From contig JAHECD010000047.1 of the NCBI GenBank assembly GCA_024641945.1, forward strand, positions 1 through 34,907: 34,907 bases of DNA. The letters run 5' to 3'. Below are positions 1 through 9,610 of the stretch, one piece after another (position 1 is the stretch's first letter; each line of letters opens with the position of its first letter). Under the pieces are notes generated by a model. The model had not been told where the DNA came from and searched no databases. It worked only from the letters and a program-made list of their open reading frames with translations. The translations under genes and the position numbers were made by a program. The stretch comes from Rubrivivax sp. GTDB taxonomy: Bacteria > Pseudomonadota > Gammaproteobacteria > Burkholderiales > Burkholderiaceae_C.

Positions 1-1033
1 GCACGTCGAGCTGCACGCGGGCCAGCGGCAGGTGCGCGTCGCGCAGCACGTCGGCCGGCCCGCCGAGCAGCGCCACCATGCGTGCCAGGCGCTCGGCCGC
101 CGCGCCGCTGTCGAGCGCACGCTGTGCCCGCCGTCGCGCGGCATCGAGGGTGTGATCAAGGCCGCCGAGCACGCCCAGATGGGCACACAGCTCGAGCGTC
201 AACGCCAGCAGGCGCGGTTCGCGGTGCGCGCCGGTGAGCGCGTCGATCGCCTCGCGCATCTCGAGCGCGTGGCCGGCCATGTGGCCGAGCGGCTGGTTCA
301 TGTCGGTGATCAGCGCCACCGTCGGCAGGCCGGCGCCGCGTGCCACCGAGACGAGGCTGTGGGCCAGCAGTTGCGCCTGCACGCGGCTCGGCGTGAACGC
401 GCCGTTGCCGGTCTTCACGTCCATCACCAGGCCCTGCAGGCCGGCCGCGAGCTTCTTGCTCAGGATGCTCGCGGTGATGAGCGGCACCGATTCCACCGTG
501 GCGGTGACGTCGCGGATGGCGTACAGGCGCCGATCGGCCGGTGCCAGGCGCTCATTCGCGCCGACGATGGCGCAGCCGGCACTGTGCAGCGCGGCCAGCA
601 GCTGGGCCCGGCAGGGGTTCACGCGGTAGCCGGGCAGGGCCTCGAGCTTGTCCAGCGTGCCGCCGGTATGGGCCAGGCCGCGCCCGCTGATCATCGGCAC
701 CACCGCGCCGCAGGCCGCCATGATCGGCGCCAGCATCAGGCTCACCTTGTCGCCCACGCCGCCGGTGGAGTGTTTGTCGAGCACCGGCCCGGCGAAGTGC
801 TCGGGGCGCCAGTCGAGCACGTCGCCGGAGTCCCGCATCGCGCAGGTCAGCGACACGGTTTCGGCGGTATCCATGCCGCGCAGCAGGATCGACATCGCCA
901 TCGCCGCGGCCTGGCCCTCGCTCCAGGTGTCGTGTGCGAGGCCGTCGACAAAAGCCGCGATCTGCGCCGCGCTCAGCGCGCCGCCGTCGCGCTTGAGGCG
1001 GATGATCTCCTGCGCCGACGTGGAGTGGGGCAT
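1..1033 (-). CDS. deoA: Thymidine phosphorylase, 3' end outside the window
   Basis: Reversible phosphorolysis of thymidine or deoxyuridine to the base and deoxyribose-1-phosphate in the cytoplasm. The reading frame starts at an ATG (complement 1033-1031) with MPHSTSAQEIIRLKRDGG and stays open to the left edge, giving about 344 residues; E. coli DeoA has about 440, so the C-terminal lobe is missing only because the window ends. Family marks are KHSTGGVGDK (phosphate binding), SGRGLAHTGGTLDKLEA (the thymidine/pyrimidine phosphorylase signature) and DVKTGNGAF. It starts 10 bp after the stop of the 5'-nucleotidase gene and has no strong Shine-Dalgarno, so translational coupling within the operon is likely. 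A pyrimidine-nucleoside phosphorylase (Pdp) is a close relative, but the DeoA assignment fits the deoC, cdd and purine phosphorylase neighbours. Confidence 0.93.
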   Translation of the reverse strand, partial: MPHSTSAQEIIRLKRDGGALSAAQIAAFVDGLAHDTWSEGQAAAMAMSILLRGMDTAETVSLTCAMRDSGDVLDWRPEHFAGPVLDKHSTGGVGDKVSLMLAPIMAACGAVVPMISGRGLAHTGGTLDKLEALPGYRVNPCRAQLLAALHSAGCAIVGANERLAPADRRLYAIRDVTATVESVPLITASILSKKLAAGLQGLVMDVKTGNGAFTPSRVQAQLLAHSLVSVARGAGLPTVALITDMNQPLGHMAGHALEMREAIDALTGAHREPRLLALTLELCAHLGVLGGLDHTLDAARRRAQRALDSGAAAERLARMVALLGGPADVLRDAHLPLARVQLDV

Positions 1034-1043
1034 CGACGGCGAC

Positions 1044-2732
1044 TCAATTCAGGCGTTTGATGCGGTCCGGCGCCGGGGCCACGAGGCCGGGGTTGTTCGC
1101 GACGTGGTGCACGAAGGCGTCCACGTCCATGATGCCGGTACGGCGGTCGCGCCCCTGCCGGAGCAGCGTGAAGTTGTCGCCACCGGCGGCGAGGAACGAG
1201 TTCACGGTGACGCGGTAGTCCGCGGCCGGGTCCAGCGGGCGGCCCGCGACGGTCACGCTGCCGGGGACGACGCGCTGGCCGACCGGCCGCTGCGCATCCC
1301 AGGCGTAGCCGAACCCGCGCGATACCTGCAGCAACCGCGCATTCGGTTGCCCGACCCACTGCTGCTCGAGCAACTGCAGCACCTGCGCGCCGCTCAGCGT
1401 CATCGTGACGAGGTTGTTGTAAAACGGCTGGACGGCGAACAGGTCTTCGTAGCGCGCGTCGCCGGCGGCCAGCGGCGCCCGCAGGCCGCCCGGGTTCATG
1501 AAGGCGACCTGCGCCCCGCCGTCGGCTGCCGCGCGCGTGGCCTCGAACTGCGCGTCGGCCACCACCTGGCCCACCGGCATCTCGCCGCCAGGGCTCGCTT
1601 CGCGCGACAGTGGGGCTGCCGTGCGCCCCACCACGCGCTTGGCCAGCGGCGCCGCGCGCTCCTCGTACGCGGCGATCAGCTGCGTCTGCGCCGCGTCCTT
1701 CGCATAACGTTCGGTGCGCACGATGAGGTTGTCGGCCCGCGCCGACACCACGTCGCCGGTCTTGCGGTCGAGCTCCAGGTCGATCTCGCTCACCATCGTG
1801 CCGAACTTGTCGGCGCTCGTCACCAGGCGGCCGTCGATGCGGCAGTTGTAGGCCCGGTGCGTATGGCCGCTGACGACCAGGTCGACCGCCTTGTCGAGCT
1901 TGTTCACGATGTCCACGATGGCGCCGCTGATCCCCGGGCATTCGTTGTAGTCGCCGGTCGGCAACCCGCCCTCATGAATCAGCACCACGATGGCCTGGAT
2001 GCCTTGCGCGCGCAGCTGCGGCACGAGGCCGTTCACGGTCTCGGCCTCGTCGCGGAAGGTCAGCCCCACCACGCCGGAGGGGACCACGATGCTGGGCGTC
2101 GCCTTCAGCGTCAGGCCGATGAAGGCGACGGGCACCCCCTCGAAGCGCTTCACCATGTAGGGCGGCAGCAGCGTCCGGTCCGTGCCGTCGTCCACCGTGC
2201 TCGCAGCCAGATACTGGAACTTCGCACCGGCAAAGGGTTGCGGGCCGGTGCAGCCGTCGGCGGGGTGGCATCCGCCGTTCTGGATGCGCAGCAGGTCGAC
2301 CGCGCCACGGTCGAATTCGTGGTTGCCCACGGCCGAGACCTCGAGGCCCATCAGGTTGAGCGACTCCACCGTCGGCTCGTCGCGGAACAGCGCCGACAGC
2401 AGCGGGCTGGCGCCGATCAGGTCGCCCGCGGCCACGAACACGTGGTTCGGGTTCTTGCGCCGCAGATCGGCCACGAGCGTGGCCATGTGCTCGGCGCCGC
2501 CGGCCGGCACGTTGACGGTCTTGGCCGGATCGGCCGGGTCCTTGATGCGGATGCCGCCGAGCGGCGGCTTCAGGTTGCCGTGGAAATCGTTGATCGCGAG
2601 CACTTTCACCTTCACCGGCGCGGCCGCAGGCGGTGGCGCGGCGCAGCCGGCCAGCAGGCCGATCACCGCAAACAGGGCGGCCAGCATCGCCATGCTGCTC
2701 AGTGCCGATCGTCGATTCACCATCATCCGCAA
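1044..2732 (-). CDS. Lipoprotein 5'-nucleotidase / metallophosphatase (UshA/NutA-like)
   Basis: Predicted to hydrolyse nucleoside 5'-phosphates outside the cytoplasm, making nucleosides for the importer encoded in the same operon. The 562-residue protein begins with a lipoprotein signal: basic residues, a hydrophobic core and the lipobox LAGC at Cys30. The N-terminal metallophosphatase domain shows NDFHGN (Asp49, His51), GDLIGASP, GNHEFDRG, an IHEGG segment and GHTHRAY, which together form the dimetal site. The C-terminal 5'-nucleotidase domain shows NPGGLRA and a QPFYNN segment with the aromatic residues that usually stack on the base. Length matches E. coli UshA (550). Three close ATGs (codons 1, 3, 4) are possible starts; GGAG lies about 8 nt upstream. 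An 84-bp gap separates it from deoC. Exact substrate range (nucleotides, UDP-sugars, cyclic nucleotides) cannot be read from sequence. Confidence 0.9.
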   Translation of the reverse strand: MRMMVNRRSALSSMAMLAALFAVIGLLAGCAAPPPAAAPVKVKVLAINDFHGNLKPPLGGIRIKDPADPAKTVNVPAGGAEHMATLVADLRRKNPNHVFVAAGDLIGASPLLSALFRDEPTVESLNLMGLEVSAVGNHEFDRGAVDLLRIQNGGCHPADGCTGPQPFAGAKFQYLAASTVDDGTDRTLLPPYMVKRFEGVPVAFIGLTLKATPSIVVPSGVVGLTFRDEAETVNGLVPQLRAQGIQAIVVLIHEGGLPTGDYNECPGISGAIVDIVNKLDKAVDLVVSGHTHRAYNCRIDGRLVTSADKFGTMVSEIDLELDRKTGDVVSARADNLIVRTERYAKDAAQTQLIAAYEERAAPLAKRVVGRTAAPLSREASPGGEMPVGQVVADAQFEATRAAADGGAQVAFMNPGGLRAPLAAGDARYEDLFAVQPFYNNLVTMTLSGAQVLQLLEQQWVGQPNARLLQVSRGFGYAWDAQRPVGQRVVPGSVTVAGRPLDPAADYRVTVNSFLAAGGDNFTLLRQGRDRRTGIMDVDAFVHHVANNPGLVAPAPDRIKRLN

Positions 2733-2816
2733 TGCTCCGTCGAAGTCATTCGTGCCAGCGAACGCACCGCCGGTCTGTCGGCCGTGACACGACAGGCGCG
2801 CGGCCGGGGGTCCACC

Positions 2817-3587
2817 TCAGTATCCGTGCGTGCGGGCCGGCGCGGCGCCGCCGCCGAGCACGGCCTCGATGTCGCCGAGCAACGAGCTTGCGCCGATGCG
2901 AAAGCGCATCGGGCTGACGGCGTCGCTGCCCAGCGTGTCCGCGACCAGGCCGATGTAGCGCGCGGCGTCGGCCACCGTGCGCACGCCGCCCGACGCCTTG
3001 AACCCGGCACGTGCCCGCGCCGTGGCATCGGCGGCGATCGAATCCAGCATCACCTGCGCGGCCAGCGGGGTGGCGCCGGTCGTGGTCTTGCCGGTGCTGG
3101 TCTTCAGGAAATCGGCGCCCTCGGCGAGCGCGATCTCGCTCGCGCGGCGGATCAACGCCGGGTGTTGAAGGTCACCCGATTCGAGGATCACCTTGAGGAC
3201 CAGGCCTTCGCAGGCGCGGCGCACGGCCGCCAGCAGGTCGGTGCACACCCGCTCGTCGCCGGCGGCGAGCGCGCGCCACGGCAGCACCACGTCGACCTCC
3301 TGCGCGCCGGCCTGCACGATGCGGCCGGTGTCGCGCACGGCGAGCCCGATGTCGGACCCGCCGGCCGGAAAGTTGGCCACTGCCGCGACGCCGATGTCCG
3401 GCGGCAGGTGCGTGCGGGCAAACGCCGCCAGGCGCGGCCAGACACACACGGCGGCCACTCGGCCGTGCGGACCGGCGGCGCGCTCGCACAGCACGGCGAT
3501 GTCGGCCTCGGTGTCGACTTCGTTCAGGCTCGTGAGATCGAGGCAGGCGAGCGCGAGGCGCGCAACCTGTGGCGGTGTGCGGTCCAT
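2817..3587 (-). CDS. deoC: Deoxyribose-phosphate aldolase
   Basis: Cleaves 2-deoxyribose-5-phosphate into acetaldehyde and glyceraldehyde-3-phosphate, the last step of deoxynucleoside catabolism. The 256-residue length is typical. The Schiff-base lysine is Lys162 in FLKTSTGK. The second active-site lysine is Lys197 in FKASGGVRT, and the active-site aspartate is in EVDVVLP (Asp99). The start codon lies 3 bp downstream of the purine phosphorylase stop, so the two are tightly coupled. No deoB phosphopentomutase is visible in the window, although deoxyribose-1-phosphate made by the neighbouring phosphorylases must be isomerised before DeoC can act; it is presumably elsewhere in the genome. Confidence 0.95.
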   Translation of the reverse strand: MDRTPPQVARLALACLDLTSLNEVDTEADIAVLCERAAGPHGRVAAVCVWPRLAAFARTHLPPDIGVAAVANFPAGGSDIGLAVRDTGRIVQAGAQEVDVVLPWRALAAGDERVCTDLLAAVRRACEGLVLKVILESGDLQHPALIRRASEIALAEGADFLKTSTGKTTTGATPLAAQVMLDSIAADATARARAGFKASGGVRTVADAARYIGLVADTLGSDAVSPMRFRIGASSLLGDIEAVLGGGAAPARTHGY

Positions 3588-3590
3588 GGG

Positions 3591-4409
3591 TCAGGTTTCC
3601 AGCGTTTCGATCAGCGTGTCGACCAGCCGCGCGGCGCCGGTGGCCGCGGCCTTTGCCGTTTGCAGCGTGTGGGCGTGGCTCAGCGCCTCATCGCTCAGTC
3701 CGGCCGCGAGGTTGGTGATCATCGACAGCGCCAGCACACGCAAGCCGGCGTGGCGCGCGAGGATCGTCTCGGGCACGGTGCTCATGCCCACCGCCTGCGC
3801 ACCGAGCATGCGCAACATGCGGATCTCGGCCGGGGTCTCGAACTGCGGGCCCATCATCCAGGCGTACACCCCTTCGTGCAGCGGCGTGCCGAGCCGTCGT
3901 GCGGCGGCGTGCGCAGCGGCGCGCAAGGCCGGGTCGTAGGCGTCGGTCATGCCGACGAAACGGTCGTCGCCGGACTCACCGAACAGCGGCGAGCGCTGCA
4001 CGAGATTCAGGTGGTCGCTGACGAGCATCAGCGAGCCCGGCGGCATGCCGGGGTCGAGGCTGCCGGCGGCGTTGGTCTGCACGAGCACCTTGCAGCCGAC
4101 CGCGGCCAGCGTGCGCACGGCCCCTTTCATTGCATCGGCATCGCCGTTTTCGTAGGCATGTTTGCGCCCGCCGAGCATGAAGACCTCGCGCCCGCCCAGG
4201 CGCCCCGCGCGAAGCACACCCGCGTGCCCGCCGATGCCGAGTGTCGGGAAGGCCGGCATCTCGCGGTACGCCATCTCGACCGGGTCCTGCAGCGCATCGG
4301 CCAGGCCGGCCCATCCCGAGCCGAGCAGCAGCGCGACGTCGGGCGCGCGCTCGCCGAGGCGCTCCTTCACATGGGCGGCGCTGGCCGCAATGGCAGCTTC
4401 GAGACTCAT
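3591..4409 (-). CDS. Purine nucleoside phosphorylase (trimeric PNP/MTAP family)
   Basis: Phosphorolysis of purine (deoxy)nucleosides to base plus (deoxy)ribose-1-phosphate. The 272-residue length and motifs fit the trimeric PNP family rather than the hexameric DeoD type. The phosphate loop is GSGWAG (about 30-35), QTNAAGSLDP is around 111-120, and GPQFETPAEIRM at 187-198 carries the purine-contacting Glu. VGMSTVPE lies at about 207-214. ITNLAAG carries the Asn (about 233) that in the family favours 6-oxopurines (inosine, guanosine). That specificity would make the nearby adenosine deaminase useful for bringing adenosine into the route. The phosphate-binding segment reads GRKHAYENGD rather than the commoner GRFHYYEG form. 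The start ATG overlaps the cdd stop by 4 bp (ATGA). Related MTA phosphorylase activity is less likely given the context. Confidence 0.9.
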   Translation of the reverse strand: MSLEAAIAASAAHVKERLGERAPDVALLLGSGWAGLADALQDPVEMAYREMPAFPTLGIGGHAGVLRAGRLGGREVFMLGGRKHAYENGDADAMKGAVRTLAAVGCKVLVQTNAAGSLDPGMPPGSLMLVSDHLNLVQRSPLFGESGDDRFVGMTDAYDPALRAAAHAAARRLGTPLHEGVYAWMMGPQFETPAEIRMLRMLGAQAVGMSTVPETILARHAGLRVLALSMITNLAAGLSDEALSHAHTLQTAKAAATGAARLVDTLIETLET

Positions 4410-4822
4410 GGCGCGCCCTCCAGGTGCGACGGCCCGAAGCTCGCCGGAAGCAGTTCACCGAGTGTGTGGCGTGCGCGCACGCCAGTCGGGTCGGCGACCA
4501 CCACCGGCAGGTCGTCGGCACCGAACTCGCGCAGCTTCTGCCGGCAGCCGCCGCACGGCGTGCACGGCTCGGCGCCGGCGCCGACCACCGCCACCGCATC
4601 GATGCGGCGGCCGCCTGCCAGCACCATGTGCCCGATCGCGCACGCTTCGGCGCACAGGCCCTCGGGATAGGCCGCGTTCTCGACGTTGGCACCCGCATGC
4701 ACGCGGCCGAACTCGTCGAGCACGGCCGCACCGACGGCGAAATGCGAGTACGGTGCGTAGGCCTGCAGGCGCGCGGCGCGAGCCGCGTCCACCAGGCGCG
4801 CGAGGATCACTTCGTCGATCAT
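4406..4822 (-). CDS. cdd: Cytidine deaminase (zinc-dependent, tetrameric type)
   Basis: Converts cytidine and deoxycytidine to uridine and deoxyuridine, which then feed the pyrimidine phosphorylase. The 138-residue size is that of the small homotetrameric class. Zinc ligands and proton shuttle are visible: Cys57 and Glu59 in CAEACAIGH, and Cys90 and Cys93 in PCTPCGGC. NVENAAYPEG is the substrate-binding strand. A longer frame runs upstream through the permease gene, but the ATG at complement 4822 is preceded by AGGAG 11 nt upstream and gives the family N-terminus, so that start is chosen. It begins 5 bp after the permease stop and overlaps the purine phosphorylase start by 4 bp. Confidence 0.95.
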   Translation of the reverse strand: MIDEVILARLVDAARAARLQAYAPYSHFAVGAAVLDEFGRVHAGANVENAAYPEGLCAEACAIGHMVLAGGRRIDAVAVVGAGAEPCTPCGGCRQKLREFGADDLPVVVADPTGVRARHTLGELLPASFGPSHLEGAP

Positions 4823-4827
4823 GCTGT

Positions 4828-5796
4828 TCAGCGCTCCTTGAGGTACGGTACACCCAGCGCCTTCGGGGCGCGAGAGCGGCCGATGAATCCGGCCAGCAGC
4901 ACGACGGTCATCAGGTACGGCAGCGCCTGGATCGCCTGCACCGGCACCGCGCCGATGCCGGGCAGCTCCACGCCCTGGAGACGGATCGACGCGGCATCGA
5001 GAAAGCCGAACAGCAGGCAGGCCCAGAGCGCGCCCACCGGGTGCCACTTGCCGAAGATCATCGCCGCCAGCGCCATGTAGCCACGGCCGGCGGTCATGTT
5101 GGGAATGAAGCCGGCGTTCAGCCCGAGCACGAGGTAGGCCCCGGCGAGCGCAGCGAGCACGCCGTTCAGCGCCAGCGCCTGGTAGCGCAGCAGGCGCACC
5201 GAGACGCCGGCGGCGTCGACCATCGCCGGGTTCTCGCCCGTGGCGCGCAGGCGCAGGCCGAAGCGGGTGCGGTACAGCAGCCACCACACACCGGCGACGA
5301 GCACGAAGGCCAGATAGACGAACGCGTTGTGCCCGGTAAAACCGAGCGCGAGCGTGCGCCCGACCAGCGGCACGGCCGCGAGCCCGGTGCCCAGCCCGGT
5401 GAACATCGGCTGCAGGCGCACGGCGTCGGACAGCTGCGGCGTCTGGCCACCCATCTTGAACCAGGCCATGCCGAGCACGACGGTCAGCCCGGCGGCCGTC
5501 ATCGTGATGGCCATGCCCATCACGACCTGGTCGCCGCGATGGCTCACGCAGGCGTAGCCGTGCAGCATCGACAGCGCCACACCGACGGCGATGGCGGCGG
5601 CCATCGCGAGCGTGAACGAGCCGCTCACCGAGCCCATCGCCGCGGCGGTGAAGGCGGTGAGCAGCATCTTGCCTTCGAGCCCGAGGTCGATGACCCCGGC
5701 GCGTTCGCTCACGGTGCCGGCGAGCGCACACAGGATCAGCGGCATCGATACCCGCAGCGTGGACGCGATCAGGGTGCCGGCGAGGGTGTCGTCCAT
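4828..5796 (-). CDS. Nucleoside ABC transporter permease 2 (BPD_transp_2 family)
   Basis: Inner-membrane permease of a BmpA/NupNOPQ-type nucleoside importer. The 322-residue protein has around eight or more hydrophobic segments and the SERAGVIDLGLEGKML segment typical of the second permease of this family (NupQ/RnsD-like, related to branched-chain amino-acid and ribose permeases). The open frame extends 36 codons further upstream into the preceding permease gene. The start MDDTLAGTL at complement 5796 gives the family N-terminus and sits 19 bp after the preceding stop, so it is preferred. AGGA lies upstream at a rather long spacing. Together with the other permease and the double ATPase it should form the membrane part of the importer. 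Confidence 0.92.
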   Translation of the reverse strand: MDDTLAGTLIASTLRVSMPLILCALAGTVSERAGVIDLGLEGKMLLTAFTAAAMGSVSGSFTLAMAAAIAVGVALSMLHGYACVSHRGDQVVMGMAITMTAAGLTVVLGMAWFKMGGQTPQLSDAVRLQPMFTGLGTGLAAVPLVGRTLALGFTGHNAFVYLAFVLVAGVWWLLYRTRFGLRLRATGENPAMVDAAGVSVRLLRYQALALNGVLAALAGAYLVLGLNAGFIPNMTAGRGYMALAAMIFGKWHPVGALWACLLFGFLDAASIRLQGVELPGIGAVPVQAIQALPYLMTVVLLAGFIGRSRAPKALGVPYLKER

Positions 5797-5815
5797 CGGG
5801 CTCGGTCCTGTACCG

Positions 5816-6940
5816 TCAACCGGCTGCCGGTGCGGCGCGCGCCCGGCCCGACCACACACCGTGCAGGCGCGCGAAAAGGGGCACCGCCACGGTGGCCATC
5901 GCACCGGCGAACAGCACGATCAGGCCTTGCAGCGTGTAGACCATGTCGCGGCTGAAACCCGGCACCTCGAAGGCCAGCTCGGCGCCGCCCTGGTAGAGCG
6001 CACCGAACAGCAGCGACGCGAGCATGATGCCCACCGGATGGTTGCGCCCGATCAGGCACACCGCGATGCCGGTGAAGCCCGCGCCGGACGTGAAGTCGGG
6101 CAGCAGGCGGTTGTGCACGCCGGCGATCTCGTTGATGCCCACGAGGCCCGCGAGCGCGCCCGAAAGCGCCATCGACAGCATCACCTGCCGCTGCGGCGCG
6201 ATGCCGCCATAACGTGCCGCCTCCGGCGCGAAGCCGGTGGCCCGCAGCGCATAACCGGCCCGCGCGCGCCATAACACCAGCCAGACCGCGACGCACGCTG
6301 CACCGGCCAGCAGCACACTCAGGTTCAGCGGCGTGCGCGGCCACTCGACGCCCAGGGTGGCCAGCACCGTGTGCATGCCCGGCATCACGGCGTTTGGGCC
6401 GAAGGCGCGGGTCTCGAGCGACATGCTGCCCGGCTCCTTGAGCACGTCCACCAGCAGGTAGCCGAGCAATGCCGAGGCGATGAAATTGAACATGATCGTG
6501 GTGATCACCACATGGCTGCCGCGGTACGCCTGCAGCGCCGCCGGCACGGCGGCCCAGGCCAGGCCGAAGAGCATCGCCGCGGCCACCATCAGGGGCAGCA
6601 GGATCCAGGCGGGCAGGGCGCCCGCCCACGCCAGCGCGACGAGCGCCGCACCCAGCCCGCCCATCATCGCCTGCCCTTCGCCGCCGATATTGAACAGCCC
6701 GCCGTGGAAGGCCACCGCCACGGCCAGGCCCGTGAAGACGAACGTGGTGGCGTAGTACAGCGTATAGCTCACGCCGGCACGGCTGCCGAACGCGCCCTTG
6801 ACGAGCTGCATCAGCACCTGCACCGGGTCGAGTCCCGCGAGCCAGACCACGACGCCCGAGACGAGCAGCGCCAGCGCGACATTGAACACGGGCAGCACGC
6901 CCAGGTCGATCCAGCGCGGCAGTTCGATCGGTTGCGACAT
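5816..6940 (-). CDS. Nucleoside ABC transporter permease 1 (BPD_transp_2 family)
   Basis: Inner-membrane permease partner of the protein encoded directly downstream. The 374-residue protein starts MSQPIELPRW after an AAGGGA Shine-Dalgarno about 10 nt upstream; 24 further upstream codons are open but overlap the ATPase gene end, so they were left out. It shows many membrane segments plus the GGLFNIGGEGQAMMGG motif and the FAPEAARYGGI region that mark the first permease (NupP/RnsC-like) of BMP-family nucleoside importers. The start lies 14 bp after the ATPase stop. Substrate is inferred from the gene neighbours (cdd, purine phosphorylase, deoC, deoA), not from residues in this protein. Confidence 0.92.
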   Translation of the reverse strand: MSQPIELPRWIDLGVLPVFNVALALLVSGVVVWLAGLDPVQVLMQLVKGAFGSRAGVSYTLYYATTFVFTGLAVAVAFHGGLFNIGGEGQAMMGGLGAALVALAWAGALPAWILLPLMVAAAMLFGLAWAAVPAALQAYRGSHVVITTIMFNFIASALLGYLLVDVLKEPGSMSLETRAFGPNAVMPGMHTVLATLGVEWPRTPLNLSVLLAGAACVAVWLVLWRARAGYALRATGFAPEAARYGGIAPQRQVMLSMALSGALAGLVGINEIAGVHNRLLPDFTSGAGFTGIAVCLIGRNHPVGIMLASLLFGALYQGGAELAFEVPGFSRDMVYTLQGLIVLFAGAMATVAVPLFARLHGVWSGRARAAPAAG

Positions 6941-6954
6941 CGGCGCCGTTCCCT

Positions 6955-8487
<1,533 letters not shown>

Positions 8488-8535
8488 CGCGGAGTCATCG
8501 CATCGTCATGTGGTCTCACGCGGTCTTGCGCCGGG

Positions 8536-9504
8536 TCACTTGCAGGCGTTGGCCGCCATGTAGTCGATCACCTTGATCTTGCCGGCCACGATGTCGGCCT
8601 TGGCGGCGTCGACCTTGGCTTTCATCGCCGGCGGCACGAGCTTGGCGTTGTTTTCGTCCATTGCATAGTCGACGCCGTTTTCCTTCAGGCCCAGGTTCGT
8701 CACGCCGGGTGTCACGCCGTTGAAGGCGCTGGCCACCGCCACGTCGACCCGTTTGACCATCGACGTGAGCATCGTGCCGGGGTGCAGGTGGTTCTGGTTG
8801 CTGTCCACGCCGATGGCGAGCTTGCCCGCGTCCTTGGCCGCCTGGTACACGCCGGTGCCGGTGCCGCCGGCGGCGGCGAAGACCACGTCCACGCCCTTGG
8901 CGAACTGCGCCTTGGCGAGTTCCGCGCCGCGCGCCGGGTCGTTCCAGGCGGTCGGCGTGGTGCCCGTCATGTTGGCGCTGACTTCGACCAACGGGTTCGC
9001 ATATTTCGCGCCCTGCTGGTAGCCGCACTCGAACTTGCGGATCAGCGGGATGTCCATGCCGCCGATGAAACCGACCTTGCCCGTCTTGCTGGCCAGCGCG
9101 GCCATCATGCCGACGAGGAAGCTGCCCTCGTGCTCCTTGAAGATGATCGACTGCACGTTGGGCACGTTGACCACCGCGTCGATGATCGCGAACTGCTGCT
9201 TCGGGAAATCCTTGGCGACCTTCTCGATGCTGGACCCTTGCGAGAAGCCGACGCCGACGATGGGGTTCGCGCCGCGCTCGGCCATGCGGCGCATCGCCTG
9301 CTCGCGCTGCGTGGCGTTGGCGATCTCGAAGTCGAGATAGGGTTTGCCGGTCTCCTTCTTCCAGCGCTCGGCGCCATTGAAAGCGGCCTCGTTGAACGAC
9401 TTGTCGAACTTGCCGCCGAAGTCGTAGATCACCGCAGGCTCGGCGAGGACGGCCGTGGCCGCGACGACGGTCAGGCTCAGGCAGGCAAGCGACTTGAGAA
9501 TCAT
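8536..9504 (-). CDS. BmpA-family nucleoside-binding periplasmic protein (copy 1)
   Basis: Captures nucleosides in the periplasm for the downstream ATPase and permeases; the family includes Treponema PnrA and Borrelia BmpA. The 322-residue protein has a signal peptide (MILKSLACLSLTVVAATAVLA, cut before EPAVIYDFGG) without a lipobox cysteine, so it should be soluble. Family marks are FGGKFDKSFNEAA, GSFLVGMMAA, GFIGGMDIPL, FAAAGGTGTG and GVDSNQNHLHPG. The ATG at complement 9504 has AGGAG 9 nt upstream; a longer open frame of 28 codons has no such site. It is first in the nine-gene operon. A close paralogue lies at 18200-19147, with most aligned positions identical by eye. Confidence 0.94.
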   Translation of the reverse strand: MILKSLACLSLTVVAATAVLAEPAVIYDFGGKFDKSFNEAAFNGAERWKKETGKPYLDFEIANATQREQAMRRMAERGANPIVGVGFSQGSSIEKVAKDFPKQQFAIIDAVVNVPNVQSIIFKEHEGSFLVGMMAALASKTGKVGFIGGMDIPLIRKFECGYQQGAKYANPLVEVSANMTGTTPTAWNDPARGAELAKAQFAKGVDVVFAAAGGTGTGVYQAAKDAGKLAIGVDSNQNHLHPGTMLTSMVKRVDVAVASAFNGVTPGVTNLGLKENGVDYAMDENNAKLVPPAMKAKVDAAKADIVAGKIKVIDYMAANACK

Positions 9505-9610
9505 GGGATGCAACTCCTGAAAGAGGCCGGCGCGCCGACGGTGGGCGCGGTCGACGGGCAGGATAGCAATACTCGGGCCCCGGTCCACGGGTAGTTGCTA
9601 GCATCCGCCG
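9505..9610. promoter_or_regulatory. Divergent promoter region between the nucleoside operon and add
   Basis: These 106 bp separate the first gene of the nucleoside operon from the divergent adenosine deaminase. On the plus strand a -10-like TAGCAT (9599-9604) ends six bases before the add ATG and there is no Shine-Dalgarno, which would fit a leaderless transcript. On the minus strand TATCCT (9565-9560) is a weak -10-like match. No convincing -35 or palindromic operator was found for either direction. Confidence 0.35.

Noticed and set aside
648..4670. A 1340-codon plus-strand open frame across the deoA to cdd region
   Set aside because: It is antisense to well-recognised genes and its translation is rich in Arg, His and Ala with no domain; an artefact of GC-rich third positions. 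The same applies to the other long opposite-strand frames.
4406..5731. A 441-codon protein fusing a permease region to cytidine deaminase
   Set aside because: The upstream part is out of frame with the permease and meaningless; the 138-residue deaminase has its own ribosome-binding site.
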